From NCBI GenBank assembly GCA_013407085.1, contig JACCGJ010008707.1, positions 27,873 through 91,872 of the forward strand: 64,000 nt of DNA, in the 5' to 3' direction. Of this stretch, positions 1 to 12,798 are shown in pieces (position 1 is the stretch's first letter; each line of letters begins with the position of its first letter). The notes under the pieces were generated by a model. That model searched no databases and was not told where the DNA came from. It saw only the letters and a program-made list of their open reading frames with translations. A program made the translations under genes and the position numbers. The DNA comes from Atriophallophorus winterbourni. Lineage: Eukaryota > Platyhelminthes > Trematoda > Plagiorchiida > Microphallidae.

Positions 1-1370
1 ACGGTTGTCGCTCGTCTACACAAAATTAAAAATTATGGGATTAACCAAGCATGTGGGAAGGAATTATTTGGCTCCGAGCTCACATGTCTATCTGAGTTAA
101 CTTGTGATTAGGCAACAAAATGCCATTTTAAACCTTTTACCCATGATTTGTGAAAGATTTTGTATGACAAGTGAAACATGAGGAACATTTTCAATATTTA
201 ATAATGTAACATGAAGTCTATGCTTTTATAGTGTACTCATTTTCATCAGGACAGCAACCTTGTTGTTGAACTATTTTGCGGGATCAAAAAAGGTAACACT
301 TACGTTTCGTGTTGTCTAGTTATTCTGTCAAAGATCAATTATAATTAATAAGTCAATCAAAATTAGTTAAAAAAATAATACACCGGCAGTGAGCAGAGCA
401 GAATATATGTTGCGAGAATAAAACGCTTAAATTTGTCTCTCATACAACCCCCGCATTTACACAGGTCAACCATTTTCTGGTTGTTTGAATTCATCAGATA
501 AACACTATAAGATTGGTTTCATCAAGGCTTTGAAAAGTAGCTTCAAACCCTTAATCTGTTTCTCGATTTATTTTTGAATTGAAAATTGCAACATTACAAC
601 TTACAGTGTGGTTTGAAGATGTAACCTGCGATAAAATAAATATTAATAAATATGTTCTAAAATCAAAGGTAAAATCGCATCGGTCTAATAAACTCACACA
701 TTTGATCTGGTCAACTTTCTATATGAAAATAAATTCCCATTGAGAATCAAATATTTAATTGTGATTGTATTATTTTCAGGCAGCATATTATAACAATTTA
801 CTTAATCAATATACAATTTGATGATTGAGACTAGAAACGGTTATGTGAAACTAGAATTATTGATTAATGATCGTGAAACTAGTAGCAATGTTGCAATTAA
901 TAAATGTGAAACAATGTTGATAAACATTCTCATAATCCAGCTTCGCATAACAGCTTCCTACATAAATAGGTTAATATATGGTAGAGCTAGGTAATGTGGA
1001 AATTCTATAATTGTGGTTGTAATAATACACAAATCAGAACTGTATTAATAAGATGAGCCGCAGAGCGTAATCAAGCGAAATATAATGCGACACGTTCGGT
1101 AAACTGGTCAGGCTTGCTACACAGAAACCGTAGTAGTTCAACCACTATTAACTATGTAAAAATGAAATCACCTTGAGATTTGATTAAATTTATATCAGAA
1201 AATACTTGATATTTCCATCAGGAAAGATTTACCAACACTTATTCGTGTTAATCACTTTGGTTAGCTGCCTTCGAGAAGCCGGTCGTCTCCTGAGCAGCAA
1301 TTGTATGCCAAGCTAACAAATGTCACATTTAACAATATTGTCGATATCAAGGCAATAAAACGAATGTTTT
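1..1370. other. AT-rich stretch, no gene seen
   Basis: Only a worn family 2 hammerhead-like piece near 470-505 (minus, CTGATGAATTCAAACAACCAGAAAA). Confidence 0.5.
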
Positions 1371-1385
1371 CCTGATCCTACTATC

Positions 1386-1426
1386 CATACATCTGGAGTG
1401 CAAACAGCACGAAACCGGTCGTGGCC
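1386..1426 (+). ncRNA. Decayed family 1 hammerhead
   Basis: GTGCAAACAGCACGAAACCGGTCGTGG is intact, but CTGATGAG has shrunk to CTGGAG. Followed by GTGTGATGGAAGAGCATGCAAATGAG, as in the tandem unit. Confidence 0.55.
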
Positions 1427-2089
1427 CGTTTGTGTGATGGAAGAGCATGCAAATGAGATCATTTATTCCATATTTAAGATTTTTGCTTGAAACAACTTAC
1501 GTTATTCCGAAACCAAATGCTGCAAGTGTGGAAATCAAGTTTGCAAAAACAATATTCAACACGAATTTAAGTTACGTGGAAAAGCTTGGGAAACATTAAG
1601 ATTTAATATGAAACATATCCGATTAGTAATTACAAAACTTACTGACTGCAATGGTGCATGCGAAAATCAGCATACGATTCATTTTTTGAGATTTGGAAAA
1701 TGAACGTTTCGTGTTAAATGAAATATCGCGTCAATCGTGTGAATTTATAGTGTCATTTTGTTTTTGTCTTTGTTATGCACCAATACGTTCCTAAAATGCA
1801 AGAAAACAAATATTTCAGTGATATGGTTCACATCTCTGGAGATTCATATAGAACTTTCAGAGAATGTTTCACCAGTTCATTCGATTGTGATTGACTCATG
1901 AGAGCCAATTGCTAACAAAACATCTCATAATCAATTTTCGTACTAACAGTAGGTACCTAGTGGATATTTCGGACGAAATACTTCCGTCATCAAATGTTTA
2001 TTCTATGCGATTCCAAATATCATCAACTATTCGTATCTATCTCATATCTAACAAGTTTAGAAAACCCCATGTTACTGCACGGAGCCCTT

Positions 2090-3000
2090 TTTGGCAGCAT
2101 TCGTAGTCCGGATACTGTCTGCTTTACAAAGGATCTTGATACGCTTCACAGCTGGTCGTTGAAGAACAAACTGCCGTTAAACTTCAACAAATGCAGGATC
2201 ATGAATGTGGGGAATCGAGTAGAGTTCACATAACACATAGGTTCGCATGTCCTTGAAAATTGCAGTGAAGTAAATATTTGGGTGTCTGGATATGCTCCAG
2301 TTTGAAAACATCACTTCAAACTAACAGTGCCTTTAAAAAAAGCAACACGCGTTCTAAATCTACTCAAACGTGTATTTTGGAAATTTTCGCTCAAGATATT
2401 CCCAAGGATCATGAATACATACTTGAGACCAGTCATGGAATACGGTGTGCAGTCATGGTCTCCGTGACTCAAGAGGGATGTGGAACTTATGCAGCGAATC
2501 TATCACCGCTCAACGAAACTAGTTCTCAGCATCCGAAACAAACCATATAAAGAAAGGATAGCTCAACTGAATCTGTTCGATTTCCCTATCGACGAATCAG
2601 AGGATACCTTATCTTACTTTACAAAACTTTTCATACCCCGAACCATCCCTTACAGGATTTATTCACGCGAAGGGATTCGAGGAATTATCGGACCCATGAA
2701 TATGTGCTGGTCGTACCCCATTCCCGTCTGAACTGTAGAAGGTATTTTTACTCTGTCCGTGTCTGTTTTACTTGGAACAGTGTACCTTCAACCGTTGCTC
2801 ACGCCACTAACTTGCATGACTTTAAGACGAAATTAGACGAATTTTTATTGCATTATTCGTTTCCAGAACACTTATATACTGTTTAATCTTACTGTTCTTA
2901 CTGTTGTTATATTGCTTATACACTTCAATTTCAATTTTTACCATCCTATGGTTGTTGTTAAGCTTGTTGCTTATTAGACCATTAAACCTGGAATTACCTT
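2090..3000 (+). mobile_element. CR1/Jockey-type LINE, family 1, 3' part, decayed
   Basis: Successive frames give LHSWSLKNKLPLNFNKC, then KRVFWKFSPKIFPRI-like residues, YHRSTKLVLSI and FYSVRVCFTWNSV. These are the region after the RT fingers/palm of CR1/Jockey-type LINEs. Several frameshifts. It ends in a CTTGAAT-type tail near 3003. Confidence 0.75.
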
Positions 3001-3959
3001 GAATACCTACAGCTTTAGGAAAGCGTTTTATCCTCGGATTGCTCAGTAATATATATTAATCTAGAAAAAAGATCTTCATCACATACACAATATTAGAATA
3101 TTATATTTCCAGTTGGGTAACCTAAACTAGTGTCACTACAGCTCGATCCGTAAAGGACTTGCTCAGGTTAAGTTCAGTAATGTCAGGCAAATTTTGCGGA
3201 ACATTAATGTAAAATGAGTGAACCACGTTAGGGTAACGTCGATCTTGGTCTTACGATTCCATTTTGTTGGGGTGAAATTTAGACTGGTGAAGCTTCAATT
3301 TTGCTCAAGCCACTGAATAATTAGTGTCTCAGTCTGCAATTGGTAATGATCTGGTAAGGAGAACGCATCATATATTAGTGAGCCTAACTGGGATAAGATA
3401 ATTAATGCAAATGATTTTTTCGAAGAGAATATATGCTGTGAACTTGTTCGGAAGAAAATGATGTAGTGACATAAAGACTAAACTGTGTCCATAGTTCTAA
3501 GCATTGGTGTACATTATCGTTTGCTGCACTTACTCCGAACTTCTCTAGAAAGTTGGACTCAAATGGTGATCTGCAACAAAAATATGGCATTGAAATCACC
3601 CAATAACATTTTTATTTGCACGTTTTTGAGGACTGTTGTAATGAGATGATAATGTGCTTAACACAATTGAGAATCAAGTATCTTTTTAAGCGAAAACACT
3701 TAAGGTTAAACTTAAGAATGATCAATATAGAATGAGTCGATCATCTCCAAAAATTTTCTTAGCACACAGATGGAGCACATTACTATAGTGTCACTGATGC
3801 TTTTGCTGTGTTTGTTTTAAAGAAATGGGCATACTGATCCTGATCAGCCAAAATATCCCTCTTTACCACGAGCTTGTCTGACGCCTGTGGTTGGCTCTGC
3901 AAAGCAAATAATTGTCCAAGATAAATTTAATTATTTGCGTCCAACCTAGACAGGCACCC

Positions 3960-4265
3960 TTTAAAGTTTGGTCCCAGTCATGGAGAACGCATTCCTAATC
4001 CGACCAATCCAACATCACATTTCCGACAAAATGTTCTGGGGTTCTTGTATGCAGTCCATGTATGCTTAGCGTGGAAACGTTTACACCCAGAAATTGCTAT
4101 CTCACCTAATGAAATTCTCATCAAAGAAACGTTACAATTTCATATTGACCCCACTCACTTGAAACCTTTATTGTTCCCGATCGACACACACTTGGAATTA
4201 AAAAAAATAATCCAAACATTCAATTCCTACCTACATTTCTCCAATCCAGTTCAAACGTTGTCTTA
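3960..4265 (+). mobile_element. Weak LINE C-terminus remnant
   Basis: The frame MYAVHVCLAWKRLHPEIAIS (4045) resembles the YFxxVRVCxxWNSLP signature of CR1-type C-termini, but no tail or other motif supports it. Confidence 0.35.
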
Positions 4266-5609
4266 GTATCACTCCTCGCTTAACCTCATGAATGCTGACA
4301 CGAAATTTTATATCAACATTCATTTGTATTACAGATCGTTTTTCTTTGGCACCAATTCAAATCACAGTTAAAAATGCGACGTTAAATATCCATCAGTCAT
4401 CATACAACTCCAGCCATCTAGAATGGACGTCGTTCTTAAGTACGTAGTTCGAGGTTTAATTATGACTTTCCTTGTGCGGCCTTAACAAAATTACGTCCAT
4501 AAAATGTAGCGCGTTATCAACATCTTGCCAATTGCTGTTTGAAAAAACGTTTTTTTTCGAAAAGCTCAAGCAGTATATACAATGATTATGTAATTTGTTT
4601 TCTTATCATTACTTTTGCTACAATAAAACAATGAATGTGAAATCCGCTGTGAAAATATGTTGTTTTCGTATTTTGCTCAAGATTCAACATTTATGTTTGA
4701 AAAGCAATTAACTATGTAATGTCACCATGTCTAGTTATAAATACAAACAATATAGACGTCTATATGATTTGAATTGATCCTCATGACTTTGTGAATGCAA
4801 ACATATCCATAAACATTGGTCGGCAATATTGAGGTAAGCTCGGGTGTATTAGCCAAGCTGTGTTTTAAAATATGCTGACCACACATACATCAAACCAAAC
4901 TAACTGCGGTGGTTTCATTTGAGTGGGGTATTTTCCGCTTGCAACCGTAACCTTAGATATTGCCAACGGATTAATTTGAAAAAGTTATATAAGGTCTCGA
5001 AAATAGTATTAAGAACTTTACATTCAGAATAAGATCACCTCGCAATCTCCTTCGTGAAAGAATGATCATATCAGTCGAGCGATGCTCCCAATCTATGCCA
5101 TATTGTGGATGTGTGAAGTTCAGGAGCGATGAGTGCTTATCTTGAGCTTCGGGTGATATGCAACACACTACTTTCAGCCACAACACAGAAGCAGAAAGCG
5201 CAAATTTGTTAGACGACGATAATCGCTAACAATGTGAGCAAGACCAGCCTCGGAAGGCATACATGATGGGCAACGTCATCTGCAATCGAAGGATATGATA
5301 TGCTTTGAGATTGATTAAAAGCCCTCAGCGAGGTGAGGTTTTAAATCGTACCCTTTGTTACCTGATCGGTAGAGAAATCAAATCGAAGTGACAAGTAACA
5401 TGTTCCACTTGAGTATTGTCGTTAGTTAATCTGCCTATATAAGATGAACGTATAATTTGTGCCCAATAAGTGCGTTTGTGCAATAGACCTTCTTTTGCGT
5501 TGCGGAATTCGTGGGTTAGTGCAATGCACAGTGATCCTAATCTTACTATCTCTAGCAAGAAACCGGTTCTGTTGTGTATGTGCGGGGAATAAGAGCAACA
5601 TACAACTGA

Positions 5610-6572
5610 GGATTGCAGAGAGCTTCAGCTGGACCTCGATGCCTCACAACACTGGTCAGTTAGGAATGAACTACCTTGCAATGTCAGAAAATGCAAGGTA
5701 TTGACTGTTGGAAGACATTTCGAGTACTTCTAAACCCTTGGTTCCCATATTCTTGAAAGCACTGACAAGGAGAAGGACTTGGGTGTGTCGGTGAGCAGCA
5801 CTTCGAAACCGTCACATAACGTCACAGCTGTATATGAAAAGAAGTCACGAGTACTGCTACTGCTAAAACGCGTGTTCATGAGTTTCACTAAGCAAACCGT
5901 TCATCCAATAATTATTACGTACTTGAGGCCAACCATGGAGTATGCGGTTTAGGCTTGGTCACCCTGGCTACAGAAGGACATCAGCCTCTTGCAAAGAATA
6001 TATCATCGGACCCCCAAGCTCGTACGCGGTTTGAAGCACAAACTATACGATGATCGTATTGCAAGTCTCAATTTATTCGACTCTCGCTACCGCCGTCTTA
6101 GAGGTGATTTGATACTTATGTTCAATATATTGCATACCCCCACCATCCCTTAAATCAACTATTCACGCGATTACCACCCAGAACCAGCCGGAGTCACGAC
6201 TATACAGTACATATTCCCGACTCGAGACTAAACTCTCGAAGGTACTTTTATTCTGTACGTGTATGCTTTACCTGGAACTACCTACCTTGTAATGTTGCAC
6301 ATTCACCCAACTAGGATATATTCAAATCGAATTTGGACAATTTCATGTTGACCAATCCAAACTGTGGGCCTACATATTTTACACCATAAAAGCTTTGAAC
6401 TTTGAAACCAGTTTCTGTCCATTGGATTTTTACTTGATTCCTGATCTGCTCAGTAAGCAAACAAATCCCGTTTTTCTACCCATGTTATTCGTAATTCCCA
6501 TATTATTTTGTGGTTTTTGTCAAGCTATATGCTTTTTAGACCATTGAAATTGAATTGAATTGAATTGAACAT
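5610..6572 (+). mobile_element. CR1/Jockey-type LINE, family 2
   Basis: Frames give HWSVRNELPCNVRKCKVL, EKDLGVSVSSTSKPSHNV, LQRIYHRTPKLVRGLKHK and NLFDSRYRRLRGDLIL. Stops and shifts are present. The 3' end carries the (ATTGA)n tail at 6540-6570. The downstream half is nearly identical to 15567-16325. Confidence 0.78.
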
Positions 6573-6574
6573 TA

Positions 6575-7957
6575 TACCTTGAATTTAACCGACGACTTTG
6601 TGAAGGTTCTTATTCGTGCATGCTGCGTTCTATCATTGGAGTGGGCTGCGCTTGGTTAAATGTTGGGAAATCATTCGAAATGTTTAAATAATACCCTTCC
6701 CAGCAGTCAGGTAATTCAGTCAAAATATGAGTGTATATTAGTGTTAGTTTAGTTACAAATCAGTTGCATGTATCTAAGTGTGTCGTCACAGGTTTTTCCC
6801 AGAACAAGCAGTTCTGAATCTTGAAAGAAACTTGAACTAGTTAAATACGACCATCAACAAAGTGAACTGAAGACAAGGATTCGATTGTGATCAAAGAGGA
6901 CAAAGCAAATAATGTTAGCAACGAATACAACAGAGCAAAGCGTATTTGAAATGCTCATGCAGAATTTCACATTCCAACGGCTAAAGTGTATTTCTGTTGA
7001 CTGTTTGCATACGTTTTATAGAGTCATCGCAATATAAGGTTCGCACATCAGTAGAGAGAGAATCTGCTAAATAGCAACTTACTCCCTAAAATTTACGGTG
7101 GAGTGAAAACCTGACTGACGGGTAGATTATGTTTTGGGTAGAGAAATTAAGACTGGATGATCTGAATGGTGGTCATTCAATGTACCGAGGCACATCTTAT
7201 GTAGCGAGAGAATCAGAATACGCTGCAGGCTGAAAAATACATGCCTATAAACAGTGACATCAAACTGTCACTATTGTGGGAGGTTGTGGGTCTGTTTTTC
7301 GTGGATACACAGAATATACCTTAGTTAAACTTTGTGAATATGATGATCTTATCAAGTAATCTTTCGCCGCTATTGCAGCGGCAGTGGTACATAAACTGGA
7401 AATGGCAGCTAGCGAACATCTGGGCAATTATCGCAGCACTTCGGTCATAGGTCCAACATTGACCGCGTTGCACGTGTCTCGATTTACCGCTGAGGTCATC
7501 TTGTCATACGCTATTCGCGTTCATACACGATTCGCAAAACACACGAGATGCCGATTGGTCAAAGGCGTTTTCTACGCACAAATAGGGAAACACAAGCCGT
7601 ATATTTTGGTGCTCACACCCGCATCCATATTGGCCCCATTCCATCAAGAGCAGATTCAGTTCGACTGGGTCACATAGGATCACGATTCATGCCAGGAGCT
7701 GGAATTAGTTTTAAGAGGCGATATGATACCCGAACTGAGCACATTTTAAATTGGAAGCTCATCCCAGAAGCGCTCAGTTTGTGACAACGTTGTAAACATA
7801 TACGATAGTGAAAAATATTCTAAGCATATTTAAGGTGTGAATGCGATTACGGCCACTTTTGATGGATTATATCCGTGCACAGTTTGGTGTAATTCTAAAT
7901 AACAAGCAACATCTAACCATCTTAAGTATCCATCTCCAAAAGCGTCTTCAGACAAGA
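6575..7957. other. Unassigned, upstream of the orphan exon
   Basis: Two overlapping open frames (7384-7677 and 7548-7784) resemble nothing I know. They may be chance or part of the gene ending at 8184. Confidence 0.4.
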
Positions 7958-7985
7958 ATATATATATATATATATATATATATAG
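7958..7985. repeat. (TA)n microsatellite
   Basis: Dinucleotide tract directly upstream of the orphan exon at 8023. Similar tracts are at 17140-17172 and 42979-43000. Confidence 0.9.
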
Positions 7986-8022
7986 CGCTCATGTGTAGAC
8001 CTGACTGTTGACTGTGATGCAG

Positions 8023-8184
8023 GATGCCAACGCGCTGAAACTGCGCGCAGTCTACGTCTATCGCAGGGTGGAACGTGACTTGATTAAGTTCTACAACGAT
8101 CTCGCCTCCGATCGACGATCTTTGGCTGCCTTGATTCGATACATCAAAGAAGCCGTCAAATCCAAGCACCCAAGACCAATGTAA
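8023..8184 (+). CDS. Terminal exon of an unidentified multi-exon gene
   Basis: A consensus acceptor (TGATGCAG) opens directly into a 53-codon frame that ends in TAA. The peptide begins DANALKLRAVYVYRRVERDL and ends KSKHPRPM. It is strongly helical and basic, with balanced codon use unlike the decayed LINE frames around it. No start codon precedes it, so it should be the last coding exon; an AATAAA lies about 115 nt further on. I do not recognise the protein, and the upstream exons were not found: the preceding sequence is a (TA)n tract at about 7959-7984 and unassigned DNA. It could also be an isolated exon of a pseudogene. Confidence 0.55.
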   Translation, partial: DANALKLRAVYVYRRVERDLIKFYNDLASDRRSLAALIRYIKEAVKSKHPRPM

Positions 8185-8189
8185 ACTAA

Positions 8190-9345
8190 AATGTAAGTAG
8201 TTACATCAAAGCGTTTGAAATGGTGTGATTCTGACCATCAATTTCAAATGAATAATCAACCAATGTCAAAATATGCGGAGCTGGTGCCACGTACAATAAA
8301 TCTGCAAAATTGTAGGCTTCCTCGATCTCTATTAACAGTGTTTTCATGCAATGGTAAACTGTCATGGTTACGTTTTTCTTAGGATTTACATTTAGGACGT
8401 TCGTTTCTCGTTTGTATTTGCATCGTGTCACTTAGAACATACTACGTACTCCGAAGAACGCATTTCGGATATTCATTATTGACAGGTAATTAGGATGAAT
8501 TATCATTTCGCCATATTGTATTGAACAATGAAGGATGTAGCTTGTTGTGTTCTATTAATCGACGCGTTGTTTTTAACTCATCATCAAGGAACACACTACA
8601 AATGTTCTGACAGTATTCTAATGGCTAGTTTGTTGACCGTGGAATCGTTTTGGATTTACTGGAAGGCCAACAAATCAAAATATAATGGTGCAGAAAACCC
8701 AGACAAATTGTTGGTTATTTTGCCAGAATAAAACAAAGAAATCCTCAGAACTATCACTCTGATGGATCCACGGTGAGATTGATGTGAAGTCGGTGCTCCT
8801 TGTTTTGCCAGAAGATTTGAATACATCGAAACAAAAGGGGTTTGTTTCGTTAGATTAACAGGACTTACTCAAATCAAGAGAGACATGTAACTGGAGGCAT
8901 GGTGAGATTTGATGCGATTGTTAATTGGCAGATGTCATACGATTGTAGCCACTTTATGTTTCTTTTACAAAGAAATACAATATCTAACTGAAGAATAACA
9001 TAATGCTTTGCATACAGTACTAATGAAGATTATGAAAGCTCAAGAGTTATGTAGCTCACCGGATACCTTAAAACACTATGTAAACAATAAATTATATATT
9101 ACTGGTCATTAAACATAGACTCGGAACGATGAGGTTAACTAAAGCTTGCGGCATTTTTGACCTGATTTTGCAGCTTTGACCTAGAATAAAATTTCACGAT
9201 CGTCTTGTGTGGTACTGTTGAACCATTTTCTTGAAAATATTCAATTAATACGCTTAAGCTAGATGTTTGCAAGCTCAAATTAGGAATAATCACGTGCATT
9301 TTAATCTAATCTAATTTATATCCCACTCAATCTATTGACTCCAAG
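8190..9345. other. No gene recognised
   Basis: Short frames only (8528-8731 is 67 codons, no motif). AT-rich. Confidence 0.5.
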
Positions 9346-9355
9346 TTGACCTTCC

Positions 9356-9679
9356 ATTTGGTGAGGCGTCCTAACCCATGTACAAACTGTGCTACTTTTG
9401 GTATTGTCCTTATCCGAACATTGCGGATGCATGCTGTGACACGTGGTAACCTTACACTTCAATATCACTATCGCTTACTTCGCACACCCCTCTGCGTTCT
9501 CTATATAAGCACTGGCCCTGTCCAGCTTTAGGACCTGTGAACCTGTGTCCTGAGTTTCGGCTTCGTCATTTCATAACCATCCTGTGTTGTTCTGTTCTCT
9601 GTCTCGGTGGGCTTGGTCTCTCGTATCATCTAGTTGATCACCTGGGACAACTCTCTCTCTCAACCCACAATAAATAGCA
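9356..9679 (+). mobile_element. Solo LTR, copy 1
   Basis: About 324 bp, closely matching the copy at 22826-23118. It contains a TATA box (CTCTATATAAGC near 9499) and ends TAGCA. A CCTTCC direct repeat flanks both ends (9350-9355 and 9680-9685), which fits target site duplication. No internal retrovirus-like coding region is attached. The strand follows the TATA box. Confidence 0.7.
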
Positions 9680-10074
9680 CCTTCCCCAATATATTCGACC
9701 GTATCCCAATGCTGACATTCACCAAAAGATTTTCAACCAAGTTTAAACATTCTGCATTATTTCTCGCGCCGTTTCACCATCCATCTACGATGTCATCACA
9801 CAAAACTGAATTACAATGTATCACTGGTTGATATTGCGCATTTCCCTGCTTCACTTTGACTGAGATTTCATGATCTTCGTTTCTGCTACGCGATTTCACA
9901 GATGACTGCTTTACGTGAAGAGTAAGGCACTCCTTCCATTTGTTTGTGCCGAACCTATTTCTGCCGCTCGATTTGACATATAACATTCACCACTTGATAT
10001 GATGTCATAACACATTGTTCGCTCGATTGAAGGACTAGTGCAACATTGTACACTCAAGTTCTGATAACTTGACT

Positions 10075-10395
10075 TACTTGACTTAATCCCTTGAGTTCCT
10101 GGAGGAACATAGGGCCACGGCAACTTGTCTCCACTTTGGTCTGTCCATAGCAGCCAGTTTGATGTCGTTCCAGTTAAGTCCACACTTGCGGATTTCCTCT
10201 TCACACGAGCGCTTCCAAGATAGCCTTGGGCGTCCGACCAGTCTCTTCCCGATTGGGTTCCATACCAGAGCATGACGCGTGATGTCATCATAAGGTTTCC
10301 GCAAGGTGTGCCCAACCCATCTCCACTTTCTTCTACTGATCTGCTGAGCGATCGGGTCCTCAGCAGCAATCTGCCACAGGTCTTGATTCCTCATC
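10075..10395 (-). mobile_element. RTE-type LINE 3' end (family b), copy 1
   Basis: The 103-codon frame MRNQDLWQIAAEDPIAQQIS, WRWVGHTLRKPYDD, VGRPRLSWKRS ends NSRD. The 3' tail is an AAGTCAAGT-type repeat. Very similar to 41180-41517. Confidence 0.85.
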
Positions 10396-10399
10396 TTTT

Positions 10400-11140
10400 C
10401 TGGCCATTTTACCCCAAAATTATACTCTTCGTATCAGCATATATTTAGTCACTCTCTCTACATTATTAAACATTTTCTACCATTTCTGAAAATCTAGGCT
10501 CAACATTCCTGATTCAAATGAATGTGTCGAAAAAGATTCTTATATTCAGTATGTGATGTGCAGTTTTCTTATTCTTTTAACGCATTTGCTATAATATGCA
10601 GATATTCGACGGAAGTATTCGTTCGTATAATAATTGTATGGATTAACCATAATTACATCGTAAACAGTGTTGGCATTACAGCATCCAACAACAACGCATA
10701 TAGAAAATAGTGTGCGGTTTCAGTTTTCTAAATTCAGTTCACCACATAGGTTTCATTTATGTGCGCAACGTATTATTGATCGCATACGCGGTGCACTTTC
10801 AGAAAGACCACTTTCAGATCAGGTACAAGCGCCATAGTTATCGGGTCGTATTTTCATCTATGCTCAATGAAATGCAACCACATGGAATTTGCTGAAGTGT
10901 ATCAAAAATTCTTGGTGCATAAGTTGAATTAAAGTTCACTTTTCATGTTATTATAACTTTAATCTCTATACAATTATTATCTAAAAAACGAAATATTATA
11001 AAGTGTTTTTTGAGACTTGAGCATAACGAATAGGGTAATTTTTCTTCAATTTCGTAAGCCTTTTGTATGATTGCGCATGCGGTTCCTGATTGCGCTGTCC
11101 CTACCTCATGAATGTAAACAGCAAATATACTTTGGTAGAG
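10400..11140. other. No gene recognised
   Basis: Two 61-62 codon plus frames (10522, 10710) without motifs. Confidence 0.5.
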
Positions 11141-11141
11141 A

Positions 11142-12150
11142 TTAATTCAAGGTAATTCAAGGTTTTTAATGGTTTAAAAACCAACAAGCTTAACAACAAC
11201 CATAGGATGGTAAAAATTAAAATTTAAGTGTATAAACAATATAAGAACATAGATTAAACAGTATATAAGTGTTCTGGAAACGAATAATGCAATAAAAATT
11301 CGTCTAAATTCGTTTTAAATTTATGCAAGCTAGTGGCGTGAGTAACGGTTGAAGGTAAACTGTTCCAAGTAAAACAGACACGGACAGACTAAAAATACCT
11401 TCTACAGTTCAGGCGGGAATGGGGTACGACCAGCACATATTCATGGGTCCGATAATTCCTCGTATCCTTTCGCGTGAATAAATCCTGTAAGGGATGGTTC
11501 GGGTTATAGAATGTTTTGTAAAGTAAGATAAGGTCTCCTCTGATTCGTCGATAGGGAAAATCGAAACAGATTCAGTTGAGCTATCCTTTCTTTATATGGT
11601 TTGTTTTTCGGATGCTGAGAACTAGTTTTGGTTGAGCGGTTGATAGATTCGCTGCATAAGTTCCACATCCCTCTTGAGCCACCGAGACCAGACTGCACAC
11701 CGTATTCCATGACTGGTCTCAAGTAATGTATTCATGATCCTTGGAATATCTTGGGCGAAAATTTCCCAAATACACGTTTGAGTAGATTTAGAACACGTGT
11801 TGCTTTTTTAAGGGCACTGTTGTTTTGAAGTGATGTTTTTAAACTGGAGCATATCCAGACACCCAAATCTTTTTCTTTAACTGCAACCTATGTGATTGTG
11901 AACTCTACTCCATTCCCCACATTCATGATCCTGCATTTGTTGAAGTTAAAACGACAGTTTGTTCTTCAACGACCAGCTGTGAAGCGTATCAAGATTCTTT
12001 TGTAATAGCAGACAGTCTTCTGGACTACGAATGCTGCGCCAAATCTTTATGTCATCCGCAAATAACGAAATGTTACATCGAACAATTTCCGGTATTTCAT
12101 TGACATAAACCAGAAAGAGAATCAGCTGTAACTGTATGCAACTCTGCATT
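11142..12150 (-). mobile_element. CR1/Jockey-type LINE, family 1, 3' part
   Basis: Same family as 2090-3000. Residues FLVYVNEIPEIVRCNISLFADDIKIW near 12060 contain the FADD catalytic box. Downstream frames are shifted. The tail (AAGGTAATTCAAGG on the plus strand) is at 11148-11165. Its 5' end abuts the Gypsy 3' region. Confidence 0.78.
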
Positions 12151-12606
12151 TTTGTTCATAATCATCGGTTTACACACTTGCTAGATGTTATTGGGCCATG
12201 AGGTTGTACCAACTTATCCAACAGTGGTATACAAGTACAACATGTTTATTTAAATTAATTTTATCTTCATATTCATGATTGATGATGAATACTTAAAATT
12301 GTCTGACTGGAAATGATATTATAGTCTTTTTCAACAAACCTCATTCGTACATTGATTGGATGACCGAAACCATTGAGGGCCAATTTTCGCATGACGGATT
12401 AGAGAAGTGTGTAGTTGTGATAAATTTAATTGAATAACCAACCCAAGAATGGAAGTGAGAACGAACCACGCTCACTCGAATTACAGTATGTATTAATTAA
12501 TGTAGGTTTGACAACAAGGACTTGAATAACAGTTATGTTATGGTTATTATTCCATAAATGATGATGAATGATTGAGTATTATTGATTGTTAAACGAACAA
12601 TCACCC

Positions 12607-12792
12607 CTACCACCACAGTTTGAGAATGATCCTGGTTTTTTTGTAATCCCGGTACGGCTTGTTGAACAGACGTTCTGATCTTCTTAACAGTCTTTCCGGT
12701 TCAGCATATTCAGATGTATCCAGGATAGTGGTGTTATGATGGTCAGAAGAGGAACATAACTGACTTGTATCTCTGTAGGTAATTTGATCCAC
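12607..12792 (-). pseudogene. Gypsy integrase C-terminal tail
   Basis: A short basic tail (RLLRRSERLFNKPYRDYKK) typical of the end of Gypsy polyproteins directly follows the RNase H. No HHCC or DDE integrase core lies between, so roughly 1 kb has been deleted. Confidence 0.55.
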
Positions 12793-12798
12793 ATGGCG

